Part shown: positions 11,224 to 24,300 of the stretch, piece after piece
Layout: each line of letters opens with the position of its first letter
Position numbering within the stretch: the first letter of the stretch is position 1
Origin: Effrenium voratum
Taxonomy: Eukaryota > Sar > Dinophyceae > Suessiales > Symbiodiniaceae
Length of the DNA stretch: 64,000 nucleotides
Direction of reading: 5' to 3'
NCBI GenBank assembly: GCA_963377175.1
Contig: CAUJNA010003319.1
Location: 242,501-306,500 of the forward strand
The notes under the pieces: generated by a model
Told to the model about the DNA's origin: nothing
The model's input: only the letters and a program-made list of their open reading frames with translations
The model's database searches: none
Program-made: the position numbers and the translations under genes

Positions 11224-12492
11224 TCTGCCATACATGAGTGACATCAACCACTTGGAACAAGAAATGCTGACTCTGACCAAGGGAACAAATGTTCAACAGT
11301 GTTTGACCAAACCTGACACCACCAATAAAATGTCTACCACACACCAACCAACAACTACGCAACTCACTCCTTTCAACACACCAGCAACCGCAAACCACAA
11401 TCTAAGTCCCACACCAACTAGCACACAAAGCATAAACTATCCGTCACACACGAATAGGCAAAGACCACCAGCTCGAGTCACACACGCACACACGCCACAA
11501 ATCAAGTGCCACAGACCACTGGCGAACTGCCATGCACCAACATTAGCACACTCTTACCAATTGCTATACACATACACCTGGGGATTCATTCTCCGGCCTT
11601 TTTCTAGGCGTTTTGGATTTCTGATAGTTTTGTGCGTGTTGGGCGTCTAAGTGATTTCTAGGAGTTTTGGGCGACCAGGGCGCCCCCCCAACCCGAACAA
11701 CTCTTTTGGTTTTCTGTTTTGCGGGCGTTTGCGTGCGGTTTGCGGGCAATTCTGGGCAGGGAAAACGCAAAAAGGTACCAATGCTGACATATTGCGTGCC
11801 AAATCGACAAAATATTGAATTTTCAGTAGCTTTATACGACTTCACAAAAAATACATCGAGATTTAGCAAAAGCAACTTAAAGACAAGACTGCCAACACAA
11901 GCGTATTCCAGAAAAAAGTGCTAGCTGCATGTTGCGTCCTAGCAGCCAGACACCAACTATCTGCGATACACCGGCAGCCAACAACCACCAACTTGGTGTA
12001 TGCCAACCTTTTCAAACCCCTCTTGCGCCATACGCCAACAAACCACAGTCACAATACTCAATCCGTCGCAGGTTTCATTCCGGGTGTGGGGCAGAGTTAG
12101 GCCGGTGTAGGTTTCGGGGTGCGATTGTTGGATGCAGTTTAGCTTGTTTAGGCTGGCATGGGACACCTGTTTGCAGAACGCAGTGCCAATGCAACAGCTT
12201 GAATTCACGACAGAGCAGCCTGTGACAAGCCATGAACTCTGCACGCATCCTGCTCCCAGAGCAAGGCAACCCCAAGCCAACGACCTGTCCTTTTGACACC
12301 TATTTGGGGCAAGATGTGTATATCTTGAAGAGCAATCTGCACTTTCTGGTGCGCAAGACACTGTCCAAAAGCGTTGCTGTTGAAAGGATGGCCCTGACTC
12401 TACACTCACCCTGAAAAGCCTTCCTTCGGAAACCGCAACCGAGCATAAACTCAAAGACAACCCACAACCCCATTCTTGCTCGCCCCCGTCGC
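11224..12492. other. Gene-free stretch with CA-rich sequence
   Basis: Rich in CACACA/CCAAC low-complexity sequence (about 11,290-11,570) and otherwise without protein-like frames backed by splice motifs. Confidence 0.4.
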
Positions 12493-12567
12493 CTCTGCCA
12501 CCACAGGCGCTGGTGCCTCACGGAAACAATTCAGCAGCTCGGATCGATCTGCGATTCGAAGTCGGTT
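12493..12567 (-). CDS. Exon of unidentified protein
   Basis: Twenty-five codons, NRLRIADRSELLNCFREA then PAPVVAE, from acceptor CCTGTAG|AAC to donor GCAGAG|GCG. The opposite strand also offers a polypyrimidine-AG exon in this place, but its translation is less convincing. Family unknown. Confidence 0.4.
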
Positions 12568-13267
12568 CTACAGGCTTGGTTGGCATGCTCACTTTTTGCG
12601 ACTATGGGGTGCGAGTGCCACATCTGATGACAACAATAACTTTCCGGAAAACACACATACCGCTTCTGCAACACAATACTTCTTGATCCCTCAGGCAAAA
12701 GCCGGTAGCCGGCGAAACCTGCAAGGATTGCGAGGGATCAGCGCTTGCTAAGTCCTTAGCTTGCCTACCTACTGCCATTCACAATATCAGAAGGTTCATC
12801 CAAACCCTATCCTTCCTGCAATGTACTTGCCAACTGCTCCCCCCATTAGCTTCAAGCAGGGATGATCTGACTGACTTCCGTGACACATCCAAGTTAGCAC
12901 ATGTTGCGACTGGTGAAATCTCACCCACATCTGTGAACACTTTGCCTATAATTCTGAATAATCTGGATGAATGTATTCCTTTCATGGAAAACACACGCTG
13001 AAAGTCAATCTATTGCAAGTCTATCAAAAGCCAGAGGATGGAATTCTAGCCTTTGGGAAGGAATGGAGGCTCGCCCCGGCAACACTTTGTTGTTCAAGAC
13101 TCATTTTGGGAAATCCAAACTTGTTTCTGCTAGGGTGGCGTATTGTCCTTTCAATTATTTTTTCCTCCCTGCCTCTGCACAGCAAGCCAAACGCCAATTA
13201 TCCACTGAACCCGAAAGAATTGGAACACTTCTGGAATCCAGAAAGCTAGATACACATGGCAGCCCCA

Positions 13268-13376
13268 AACAATAAGTCAAGCAGCCCACGCCGCGCGTCT
13301 TCCGCGGACCCGCGGGCCCAACCACTCCTGTACATGGCTGTCAAGATTCTCTCTTTCTCTCTCTCTGCCGTTGCAT
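13268..13376 (-). CDS. Possible exon of unidentified protein
   Basis: Reads KERILTAMYRSGWARG and then SAEDARRGLLDLLFGAAM. Helical and charged. The acceptor is inside a GAGA run and its exact position is unclear; no convincing donor was found. Confidence 0.25.
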
Positions 13377-13744
13377 CCAGAGGGTCTTGACTCAGCGAAC
13401 CCGGGCAGACATCAAGTAGGAGCCACAAGGATTCCACCTCGGCCTACCTTCATCCTCCGCCTCCAGGCATCCGGACATAAAGAAACTTCAACGACAAGCT
13501 TCGAGCAACTTCCGCATGCTGTACAGGGCACGAATCAGAAAGAGACATGCAAAAAGACGATGGCCGTCAAGATTACCCGCGGTAATTATTGTATGTGGCA
13601 AACCAAATGCATGCATAGTTGCATTTGTGGTGTAATATTGTAGTCTTAATGAATCTCAAACCCTGCGAACGATAAATCCACAAGCTCAAAAGGCTGAATC
13701 CATACTCAAATCGTGCCCGATATCCATCTTCTCTCAGCTGACAC

Positions 13745-13880
13745 GGAATGTGTGTGTGCATAATGTGTGTGTAGCATGTAGTGTGTAATGTGTGTGTAGT
13801 GTATGTGTGTGTGTGGTATGTTTGGAATGTGTGGTATGTGCGGTACGTGTAGTATGTTTGGTATGTGTGGTATACGTGTT
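13745..13880. repeat. TG/TATG-rich microsatellite
   Basis: Imperfect TGTG and GGTATGTG units run along the stretch. False Thr/Tyr/His frames arise on the opposite strand. Confidence 0.8.
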
Positions 13881-15160
13881 CAGTGTCAAGGGTGATTCTC
13901 ACATGAGGGGTTACATGAGGGGTAGATAAGGGTAAACAACCCACAACCCACTCCTCCTCGGCCCACATGGCTTTTCAAGGTCGACCAGCAGGAAAGGCGA
14001 TCGTGAATCTCACGGTGTCTTTGCCTTGATATGTCTTTGCCTTGCTATGCCTTTGCATTGCTATACCTTGCTATCTTTTTTTGCTTGGCTACATCATTGC
14101 TTGGCTATGCCGTTACTTTGTCATTGCTTGACTTGTCTGGTGTGAGTCGTCCGTAACTCGGAAGCTTCTTATCTAATGACAAGTGATTTTTGTCTTCGGA
14201 TGCAAAGGTTCGTGTTGGCCATGTGGGAGTTGCTAATTATTGAAGAATACGCTGCACAAGCTTGACTTCCATATTTGGTATGTTCTTAATCACCGTTGTT
14301 GCATGCTAGCTGATTTGTATAGATTTGTTTAACTTAGGTAAAGTAATTTGGTAAACAAACCGTGACATGCATGTCAATACGCGTGTTTGCGTGTATGTGT
14401 GTGTGCGTATGTGTGTGCATCCATGCGTGTGAGAGCATGTGGACATTCGCAGCAGCTATTGGCACAAGCTGGGCTGCGAGCCGAAATGCGGGAAAGCAAA
14501 CCGTTCTGTGAGCCACTTCTCTGAGCAATCTACGTGGACCACAAGCGAAGCCAGAAGAAAACCATTGCGATGCTTTCGGGGAAAATCAAGCCAACACACA
14601 CACACACACTCACACATGTGTTTATTACATTTTACAGCTAATGTCAACATCGGATTAGTTTACTCATGGCAATCAACCAGCCGGCCCGGGACCCCCCAAT
14701 ACAACACAAGTTGAAACACTGGAATACACCTCAATAACAAACAAACATTAAAAATCCAAACAAGGAACTAAACCGGCCTCACACAAACCACCCCAAATTC
14801 AGAAAGCCCCACCCAAATCAAAAGTTCAAATCCCCAAGACTTGATGCAGCTTGTCTCATATTGTCCACGCTGCTGCACCTAAACCTTGCTGTCATTTGCT
14901 TTCCACTTGCTTTTCTTTTGCTTTCTAATGCCAAGAAAACCGTTGTGCTTACTAGCACAGCCATGAAGCACTGCCAAGCCAGCACAAACATCATCAGCCA
15001 GAACTCCCGGAAATCCAAAAAAGTGTGGCTTTCTGAAAGTGCAGTTTCTTTATCAAATCCCTTTCAACAAGTTGTGGTTTGAGAAGGTCACATAAGGTAC
15101 CCCGCATAAGTGCCCAGGCCATGTGAGATCAGTGAGTTCACATGTCATCAATTCGTGGTG
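13881..15160. other. Gene-free stretch
   Basis: Contains a CTTTGCCTTGCTATG-like short repeat near 14,020-14,130 and a small CA/TG tract near 14,390-14,610. A weak minus-strand frame ending PHFGSQPSLCQ at 14,456 has no firm splice support. Confidence 0.35.
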
Positions 15161-15169
15161 TTTGGGTCG

Positions 15170-15450
15170 CACCCGTGTTTGAGCTCCAGCAATACTAAAT
15201 CAAGTGGAAAGTGAGATTCCAGAATACTAAACGAACTGGACACTCAAATCAAATCAAATGGCAGAAATATTAAATCAAATGGAAACTCAAACCAACAATT
15301 CAAAATCAAACAAGTGGAAGCTCAAATCAAATTCAGAAGGAAGCTTGAGCAATACAAAATCAAATGAAAGCAAGGATCGAAGCTTTTATGGGAATTCAAC
15401 TGGAGCGCTGGGATCCTCATTCCCAATTCAATGTAGTATTGCCCAATACC
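15170..15450. repeat. Reverse-oriented copy of the AT-rich repeat seen at 1-750
   Basis: Motifs AATACTAAATCAA, CAAATGGAAACTCAA and GGAAGCT recur here. They are the reverse complements of the units in the first 750 bases. Confidence 0.55.
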
Positions 15451-15949
15451 AAAGTCGACGTGCCGGATTGTTTCAGTGCAACGTTTTGGTTTTTGAGCCG
15501 AACCTCCTCGACCTTCTCTGGGGGGGATTCATCCGATGCCAACATTACTGCCGATATTTCTCTGCCAATGCTCATCAACAAGCAAGCAAAACAACGACAA
15601 AAAAGCCAGCCGGAGACAGCAAATGTCTTGTCACATACCGTTTAAACAATCAAGGGTGGACAAGCTGGCAAAGAGAACCCCCCTTCAAGGCCAGACCTCT
15701 GAAAAATCCCTCCCCCCACCTGCAGAATGTTGGCACTCTTGAGCCCCGGCAAGTTTTAGGCTTCCTGTTGCCGTCCTCTTGGCCAAACCGGAAAAGAACC
15801 GGAGAGGAACGGATGCATAGGACTGCCAGAAGCACTCTCCAAGCTCCGTTCCTTCCCTAGACCTTCTCGACCTTGAGGGAGGCGGTACTAATCAGATGGT
15901 AATTGCCCAAAGGGGTACTTGGTATCCAATATCCCTCGCACGGCCGACA

Positions 15950-16051
15950 CCCGAAGCCAAACAATGAGCTGCTTGTGGCGGAACTGCTTCTGGGGCCCTT
16001 GTGGCGTTCCATCATTTCCAGTGGAATGATCTGCAACTCAACACTCACTTC
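15950..16051 (-). CDS. Probable exon of unidentified protein
   Basis: After acceptor CACTCAG|GAA the frame reads EVSVELQIIPLEMMERHKGP then RSSSATSSSLFGFG. A serine-rich run follows a helical start. The end is uncertain. It may belong to the gene downstream of the formin. Confidence 0.4.
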
Positions 16052-16388
16052 CTGAGTGGATGCGCCAAGAAACAGACTTTGATCTGGCCCTAAAAATGGC
16101 CAAACCATAGGAGTCAACCTCCTGGAAAACGGCAGAAGGAAACGCGCCAGCCATCAGGTGCATTGCCCGATGAAAAAGTTGGGTGACAGTTTTCTTGCGA
16201 CAAAACCCCCGCCCCGCGGATGCTTCCCGGCCCTACCATCTCCTTACAGAACTCTGATCTATAGCTCCTTAACCGCTCCCTCTTTTTCAAGGCAAAACTG
16301 GATACCCTCGCACCAATTCACATGGGTTTCTGACGTTTTGACCCCGCTCCTGGCTTGGACTTCCTTTTTTTTAAGGACCATTTCCCCG

Positions 16389-16508
16389 TCAGCTTGCTGC
16401 TGTAATTCGTGGAAGGATAGCCCCCTCCAGAGTCCGGCTCCCTTGCAAGCTGCCATTTTCTTCGGGCGAGGCGCCTCGAGGTGCCCCCCGTATGTTCCGC
16501 TGCACCGC
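16389..16508 (-). CDS. Possible exon of unidentified protein
   Basis: After acceptor CCGCCAG|GCG the frame reads AVQRNIRGAPRGASPEENG then SLQGSRTLEGAILPRITAAS. All three frames are open here, so the choice of frame rests only on composition and the AG|G acceptor. Confidence 0.28.
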   Translation of the reverse strand, partial: AVQRNIRGAPRGASPEENGSLQGSRTLEGAILPRITAAS

Positions 16509-17266
16509 CTGGCGGCTCCGCCCCGCCGTGGGCGGAAGACAATGTCCCACAAATCCCCCGTAAAACCTCCTTCCCTCTCTCTGCATATTTCTATGTGGGT
16601 ATGTCAGTTAGGGGCCGGGACAGTCCCCCAAATCGCCAAAAGCAACTTAAAGCGTCAACCCCTTTGTAAAAAAAAGGGGGCGTCTCTTTTTGTTGAGGGC
16701 GGCCCTGTTTTTGGGGAAACGGTCACAAAGGTGTTGTTTGTGGGCTCCCACTTTTTGGTGGCATGTCAAGCTTGGTGCATGCGCCCAAAAACGAGGATGC
16801 TTCAGCAAAGGCTTCCACATGCTTCCGCCCTGGCCTATTCGAATTCTGGGGCCTAATCACAATCCGTCACCCGCCGTATCTTCGTTTTGGTCATCTTGTT
16901 CATCTGCAATTGGTCGCAACCTTATGCTGAAGCATTGAAAATCCATGCAGCCCACAATGCGCAAAGTCCGGTCTATAATCTACAATATCCATCTAGTTTA
17001 AACATGTAGTTCACCCCACCCTGCACCATTGGAATCCCTGCACAGGGTCCCGAACCGTTCGCAGCAAATGGGGATCCTAACGAATACAACAACCCGCCTC
17101 TGTCCCTGCAGCCCCGCTTGGAAATAATGAAACACACTTTGTTGTGCGTGCGCCTAAGGTAGGACACCCATATTTTTGACCAGCCATCCAGCGGCACGGC
17201 ACGGAGCAAACTTTTTAAGCTAAGATCGGCTTGGATTGGGCGAGGCCACTTGGGCGATGGCTGGCC

Positions 17267-17455
17267 TCAGTCAAATCGGCCGGCTTTGGGCCTTTGCGGA
17301 TGGTCTTCGTTCGTGCCACGCAGTGACTCAAAGGAGCCTCTGCGCGACGGGCTCGTTGGGTCGCCTTGTCGACCGGGTGAAACGTCAAGCTCACTTCTGT
17401 AGATATCGGCCGCGGTTGCCCGCCCAAGGGCATCCGGGCTCAAGACGAGGCTTTT
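17267..17455 (-). CDS. Probable exon of unidentified protein, polar and proline/serine-rich
   Basis: Frame reads KSLVLSPDALGRATAADIY, then RSELDVSPGRQGDPTSPSRR and GSFESLRGTNEDHPQR. Low-hydrophobicity composition suggests a disordered tail. Acceptor ATCGCAG|AAA. A GC donor (CAGAG|GC, 17,338) is possible before the in-frame stop. Could belong to the formin or to the next gene. Confidence 0.4.
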   Translation of the reverse strand, partial: KSLVLSPDALGRATAADIYRSELDVSPGRQGDPTSPSRRGSFESLRGTNEDHPQRPKAGRFD

Positions 17456-18188
17456 CTGCGATGTGCCTAAGCTGGGTTGTTCAAAAAGGGGGGGGTATGC
17501 CAAATCCATGACTGCAGTGGAACAGCACTACAAAAAGGAAGGCCACCACCACGGCGAAAGGACTTGGACCTGATTTCGAGCAACCCAGATGAGGCTGTTG
17601 TGCGACATACCTGAAAAGGGAAGGCAATGCCTGGGCCAAACAACTTGCCAATCACGGGATCGCCCAGAACGAGGCAAGATCCCCGCAAGCCGCGCAATTG
17701 AAACCGGCGCGGCGCTTGCAGGGGCCCTGTCGCGATCCCGTGGTTAGTGGCAAATCCGCATGACTGACAGTCACACGCTGTCTGAGTGAAACATAAAAGC
17801 TCACCAACCAAAATGCCTGGTTCCTTGCAAGGAGTTTCTGCTACAGAGTCGGTATGATTGTCCAAACGTTATTGGATCAATCAATTGCATCGTAGCTGCT
17901 TCTTAACATATTCCTTGCCCAAATTCACATGATTGGGCTGGCATGGTGCTCCTGAAAAGTCATGGCCACACTCGCCAACCTGCCCCTTTGCTGCTTCCTC
18001 TAGATGAAAAACCAACGGGCATGAACAAACATAGGCCGTCTCCTTCTGGTTTCGTTCGGGCGATTGAAGGCTGCTCCTTGTAGTCTGGCTTTCCCTGCCT
18101 CCCTCTCTATGAAACAGCGCAAGTTTAAGAAGCAAAAACACGTAAACATGTTTCATCTTCCTTTCTTCTGGCCCTGGCGTTCACCGGC

Positions 18189-18317
18189 TCAGGTGTCAGG
18201 CGCTTTGCGGAGGCTCCCACTGCCGCTCTCATGGCGGAGGGAACCGCTAGAGACACGTCGAGTGCGGGGAGTGGCGGGGCGGCCCATGAAGGTGCTAAAC
18301 TTCACGTCGTCCAAGTC
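18189..18317 (-). CDS. Probable terminal exon of the formin
   Basis: After acceptor GCGCAG|GAC the frame reads DLDDVKFSTFMGRPATPRTR then VSSGSLRHESGSGSLRKAPD-T and a TGA at 18,189. Serine/arginine-rich, phosphorylatable-looking tail. Phase 0 fits the previous exon if that one ends at 18,620. Confidence 0.45.
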   Translation of the reverse strand, partial: DLDDVKFSTFMGRPATPRTRRVSSGSLRHESGSGSLRKAPDT

Positions 18318-21300
18318 CTGCGCGTGGCTGCAATGAGCTGAGGGTGTGGACTTGGGGCGGGGGTGGGGTTGGGGTAGAGCTGGAGTGGACAAGTTGGGAG
18401 ATTCTGCAAAGAACAGACCCCTGGTGGCTCCCAAATAGGAAACCAAATAAACTGTTGCCGGAATGGTTCCAACACTTTGAAACATGTTTTACCTATTCAG
18501 CTTCATGAATCAGCTGGGCTCGAACCTCCCGTGGTTCCGAGGCGGCCAATGGAGGTGGTCTGTTTGAACAGCGCGCTGATGGACCTATGGGGTGCAAAGG
18601 AGCCCGGCCATGGAACAGCCTGACGACGGTTCTTGGGAAATGGAGACATGCCACAGGGTGGTGAGGCAAACTCTGCTGGCTTTAGCATGGAGGCCTTTGC
18701 GGCTGAGGTGGTCTGCGCTAGCGTGCCCTGTGGTTTCCCTACAGCTTGTAAGCTGACAGTGTGGTCAGTATCAATGGAAACGCCAGTGCTCACACAGGTG
18801 ATATCTATGCGTCGCAGCAATCAGCTGGTGCGGCAAGAGTAATTAGGTGGGTTTGCAAGGGTCGCAATCTGCGGTTTGGTCATGACTCCATGTCTTGCCT
18901 TCTTCGTCATCAATAAAACGCTTGCTCATACATTAAGTTTCTAGGTAGGAGTAGGAGTTCAGCTTGATGACCAAGGTACTCTGTTAACGCGGGCATTCAC
19001 AAGTGGCGTAGTGAGTCTAAGGTCGATCCTTGGACATTATGTGACATTGCTCTTGGCTATTTGATTTGCAAAGATCGACGTCTTCAGGTTGAGGACATCG
19101 CCAATCGCCCAGCAAGGTCGGACGCCGAGCACTGCAGACACGGCCAAAAAAAGAAGAAACATAACTTCATGAATTAAAAAAACGTAACTATGGCCAACAC
19201 GCACTTGTTGCCCGCGATCGCCCGGAAGCGGGTCCCCGAGTCCAACAAACGTGGCAGACACAACAGAAACGCACTTCCGAGCCTTTCGGGGGCAACCCCA
19301 GCTCAGCTCCATGCTCCATACCCCCTTCATGGAACGCGGCGGCTTTTCCTGGTTATATACTATCATCAACTTGGCAACCCATTAACCAGAAAAGCCATCC
19401 TCGGATGCACCGGACAGCCAGCTCCAAGCAAACCTAAACCCTACACCTAAACCCTAAAAACCCTAAACCCAAACCCGAAAAACTCCTAAATCTAAACCTT
19501 AAAAACCCTAAACCTAAACCCTAAGAACCCTAATCAGCAGTCCGATCTGTCAATAGTCTAAACCCTAAACAACCAACCCTAAACCTAAACCCTAAAAACC
19601 CTAAACCCTAGCAACCCTAAACCTAAACCTAAAAAGACCTGAAAGGCGGATACATCTGCGGATAACACACCTGCCATCACGTTCATACAGCATAATAAGA
19701 CCTTGTGGGAGACACGTATGTTTTGTGGTAACTATAGTACTTCCCGGGCAATCTAATTTTGTTGAATTAGGCCAATATCTTCAGATGTAAGACGTATACT
19801 ACATAACGGCCCAGCATCAGAACACAATCCAAGTTCCCTAGAAAACTTAGCCATATTCCCTTCGAACAATGCGTTAGAGTTTCGCAGGTTTGGGTGGTTA
19901 ACTCCCAAGAACCCAGCATGTTTGCTCTTTTTTGGTGAACAAGGCAGTGAAGGAACAAAACCAAAAGGGGCCTAAAGTGTTGAACAAGGGTAGGCAGAAA
20001 ATCATGTGCTAAGATTCTGTTTCGCATCCAGCCCATAAAGTATAGCATGACTTTGGAGAGAGAAAAGTCCTGCCACTTGTTGCGGAAGTCTACGAGGAAC
20101 TGGCTGAAGCTGCCAAAGGTTTGTTGCAAGGTCACCGCCAGCGGATCCCCAGGCGGAAGCTCCTGATGGGTGAAGGATGGGGAGCCAAAGGGGGGGGGGC
20201 ATCCTCTTCAGGGTTTCTTCAATGAAAACACCGGGCTTACAAGGATTTGGAGCCCCTCAATCAGCTGACACTGTCTCTTATCCTCAAGGTGAACCTGTCC
20301 CATCATTTCAATGCCCCTTTCCATCGCTTTCCATGACGCGGCACTACCCTGCGTTGGCCCTTGGCTTCAACGAAAGGCCCGCCGTGCCTTGCGACCTCCT
20401 GGATTCCCATAAGCCTCTAAACAGCCAAACCAAAAGGTCAATCGGGGCTAAGCCGAAACATACAACCATGAAACAAACCACGTGTTCTCTAAACCAAACC
20501 GCCAACTAAATTGGGTGTAGCAAAGACAATCATGACACATGTCAACACGACAATCCTTTGAGGATGCATCGAAAACTCACCTGATTTGCAAAGGGGTCCT
20601 CTAAACGATCAGGTAAAGGTGAATCTTTCTCTGGCGGTCATCCCATGAGATAATGGTCATGGGATAAGTCTCCATTGACTGCCGCTGCCGCTCCTTCTTC
20701 TCCTCTTTGGCCGATGACGACTCCTTCAAGGCTCTGTGATTAACATGGCCCTTGTGATGCCCAAGTGGGTGATTCCCATGAGCCCCACGAGTACTTTGTC
20801 ACTTGGGATTTGCTTTGGCCGTGAGAAAGAGTGGCACCCTATCTTCGACCAAGTTCTTTTCGCTGGATTTCTACTGCAAACCGGCCAATGGAAATCAGTG
20901 AAAGCTGCCGAAACATAAATGGTCCTGCGGGATCGGAGCCGCACGCACCTGGCGGATGCGATCGCCGGCATTGGCTGGTGTCTTGTGCCCCTGTTCAGGT
21001 GGGCCTTGGAGACCAGCGCCACAAAAACGTGTGAAAGGGTCCGAGTTTGGCAAAACACCTTATGCCCAAAACGGTTCGTTCGTAAAAACTGGAGAACCCC
21101 TTGTGTCCTTTTGGGCAGATTTAAGTAGTATGAGCTGTCGAGCAGCCACGCGCCAAGTGGGCGTGCCAGCTGGGGCCCTTTTTGGAAAGGGACACCAACA
21201 ACCCGGCGCGTGAAGACTAGGTGCAAACCACTGCAGTGTGACTGTGAACGGGTGGCATCTCAAGTTGCGCCATGATCCCTGCGAACTCAAACGGACGCAC

Positions 21301-24300
21301 CGTCTCTCGGGCGAAACTGCTCATTGAAAAGGGTACGGTGTCCCAAAAGAAACCCACAGGAAACCCAAAGAGCCACCCCGAAACCGCATCTCAAATGGAT
21401 TGTCCACACATGAACCTTGCCGCCCACTGGATTTCCTAGAAAAAGGTTGCAATTTAGTGGTGGTGTCGATTGAACATGCCACTTCCACCCGGAAATGGTC
21501 CGCCCCAAAAACAATCCTGAGAAGATAAACAACATGACCCCACCCCGTCAAGACCCATGATCTCCCCAGAACCCATGCAAGCCGATGCAAACCCATGCAA
21601 ACCGATGAGCCCCTTTTCCGGGCGCCTCCACGCCGAAATGGTCCAGCATGGCTTTGGCACATGCCTCCGCCTCTTCAAACTGCTGCTGCAGCAGCGCCAG
21701 CCGAGCCTCAGAAAAAAAGCAAAAAAATCCAAGGAGTTCGCGCGATCCTGCTCCATGAAGTGCGAGGAACATCAAGTTCAAGTGTTCTGGGGGTGGCTTA
21801 AAGGGGAACCAAAGGAAATCCACCATCTTTCTAGGTCCCCTATTTTGACATGCCCATTGTCCCTCTGAGGCATCACCCCCCGAAGCCCCGCAACAAGGCA
21901 GAGACCGCGTTCTGCAATTTCTGTGACAGAGTCGAGGAGAGTCCCTCGAACTGTCGCGCACAAAATCCTTCGAAAGGGGCAAAGTGGTTGGTTCCCACGG
22001 CTAGTGATTCATTACTTGAAGGTGTATTCCCTTGGCATGACAGAAGTGGCGCCGAGTGTTGCAAGGGTGCTTGAAGGGAAGGGAATGTCTCGATTCCCTC
22101 CAAGGAAACCTTCCGACAGTAGCTCCGGGGGCCTGCGTTCACGTGCCAGTGAAGGGAAGTCTATGAATATGTGAGTGACTGCACTTCAGGTCCGACTTGG
22201 ATGCCTTGCTCCTGGAATGGAACCTCCATTTCCAGTGACTCAAAATGGCAGGTGCCCTCGGAGAAGTTTGGATTGAAACTTCGCAACCTTGGTAGGGAAA
22301 CACAAAACTGTCCTTTTTTGCAGCCCGCGACTAAAAATGCAACCGGAACAAAAAACAACAACAAACGACTTGCCAAGAACAGTGAAGGAACGCTTGACTA
22401 ACAAATCTACGCCGAAAGGGCAACCCGAAGATGTGTTTAACGGTCGGCCTCACACAACCGAGGTGTTTTGTGCTGGCTTTCTTTTCCTTCCTGGCCTCAG
22501 GCTAAACCCTGCGCTTGCGTCTTACACCTCAAATCTAGGAGAAGGACATGTCCGGAACCAACATCTACGCCCCCTCAAATCTATATGGACATATGCCTTG
22601 AACCAACATCAACATTGAGCTTTTTCTGCCCTTCAAACACGGAATCCGCGGACTCAAAGTAAAAACCGGGCCTCAGCACCTCAAGGACCCCTAAGAGCAG
22701 CTGGCCGCTGAGGGGGGCCTTGCTCTTTTTTGCCTAGGCAAGTGATATTAGGTGCGACCCAAGAAAGGCAGAATTGAGCTTGTTGCACCAGGGCCGGGCA
22801 ATTCTTCAACCTTTCGCACGAAACAAACACACACCTACGTGGACAAAACCCTGCTCCAACCTTGCATTTAATTTTAGCCCCTTAAAACCAACAGAGGAAA
22901 CTACCAAATCGTCTTACGCAAATGGAAACCTGACACCGGACCCGCGCCTTCACGGGTGCCAGGAGCATCCAAGCGCGCGCCGGCAAATCCGGGGCCCTAG
23001 GCTCTCTAGCGGTTTCAAACTCAAACTTCAGATGGTCTCACTTCCCGAGTGGATTGGTAAAAACAAGTCCTGGAACTTTATATGTGCTAAAATGGTCTTC
23101 CCAGCAAGTTTAAAGTCCAGCAACTCAGGAATAAATATTAGTCTCTCCTTTATGTGGGGAAATGAAGGGGGATGACTAAACCCAAACTGTGGAATTGAGA
23201 CATCTGCTTTCAACTAGGCTTGTTTGCTGTATCGACCCTCTGCAAAAAGTGTTTCGCGTTTTGCGGGTCCAATGCATAATCCCACCTGTTTCGACCAACA
23301 GTGACCAACAAGTACAAGTCCAAAGATCCGTTGCCAAATCACCATAAGGCCAATGTTTCCTTAGCGGTTTCCTCAAATGCATCAGCCATGGGTTCAACCA
23401 CGTGGGTTGATCCTGTCCATCTTCAATCGGTCTTTTCATCCAGCCCCTTGCTGCCATTTCGGCAACAATGAATGGACGTTTTCTCATACTAATGTTGACC
23501 CAAAACGAATAAATGTCCCAGTTTAGTGGGCGTCCCTCTCCTTTCTACCCAAGTGGACCCATCCGGGATCGACGGCCTTTCTGGGGGCTTGGGCCTGGTT
23601 GCTGAAACCAATTTGCCCCCAATTTCAGCCTCAGTAGAAATCAATGACGAACATTCGGGAAACGCTATAAGTCACTCACCTTAAAGCACTGCCAGCTGGT
23701 TACTTCTGAAAACTGCTGCTTCTGCAACCCTGCCTGGTCCGCTTGTCCGGGCTGCACGTCCGTTCGGACACACTCTCGCAGTCCTGCCCAGTGTCTCACT
23801 CAGGCTTGAAACAAAAGAGAGGGCCGTCGCATGCCAAACAATCTAGCCAAACCAAACTTACCAACTGCAGCACAACACCAAAATCAACAAGGTCTTGGTG
23901 CCCGTCCCACCCAGGCAGAGTGGAAACCATGTACTGCAAACTTCACAGCAACCAATGGATTTTGAGACTCGAACAGGGGTCTCCTTTCTGGATGCGCGAC
24001 CCCCAATCAAATTGGCGTTTTCAAGTCATGGCCAACGTTAAGTGAACCTGAACATGTAAAATGATGTCCCAAATGGAGATATTGCCGTTTAGTCAGCACA
24101 TTGATGTTGAAACTGCGATACTGGGACCCTCTTATTCATGTGCAACTCCAACCTGAGGGAAGCTCACTTGGTCCAAAGAGTCTTGAAATAAAAGGTCAAG
24201 CTTCTGGCATGTCCACTGAAACTGGGGCGATAGAATGACATCCTCAAGCTCATTGTCGCCTACAGCAGAAGCCCAACGATTATTTTGAGACCCCAAACAA

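Noticed and set aside
12507..12573. Plus-strand exon with a good polypyrimidine-AG acceptor and GC donor
   Set aside because: The minus-strand reading (ADRSELLNCFREA) is more protein-like and agrees with the strand of every other exon, so the minus reading was kept.
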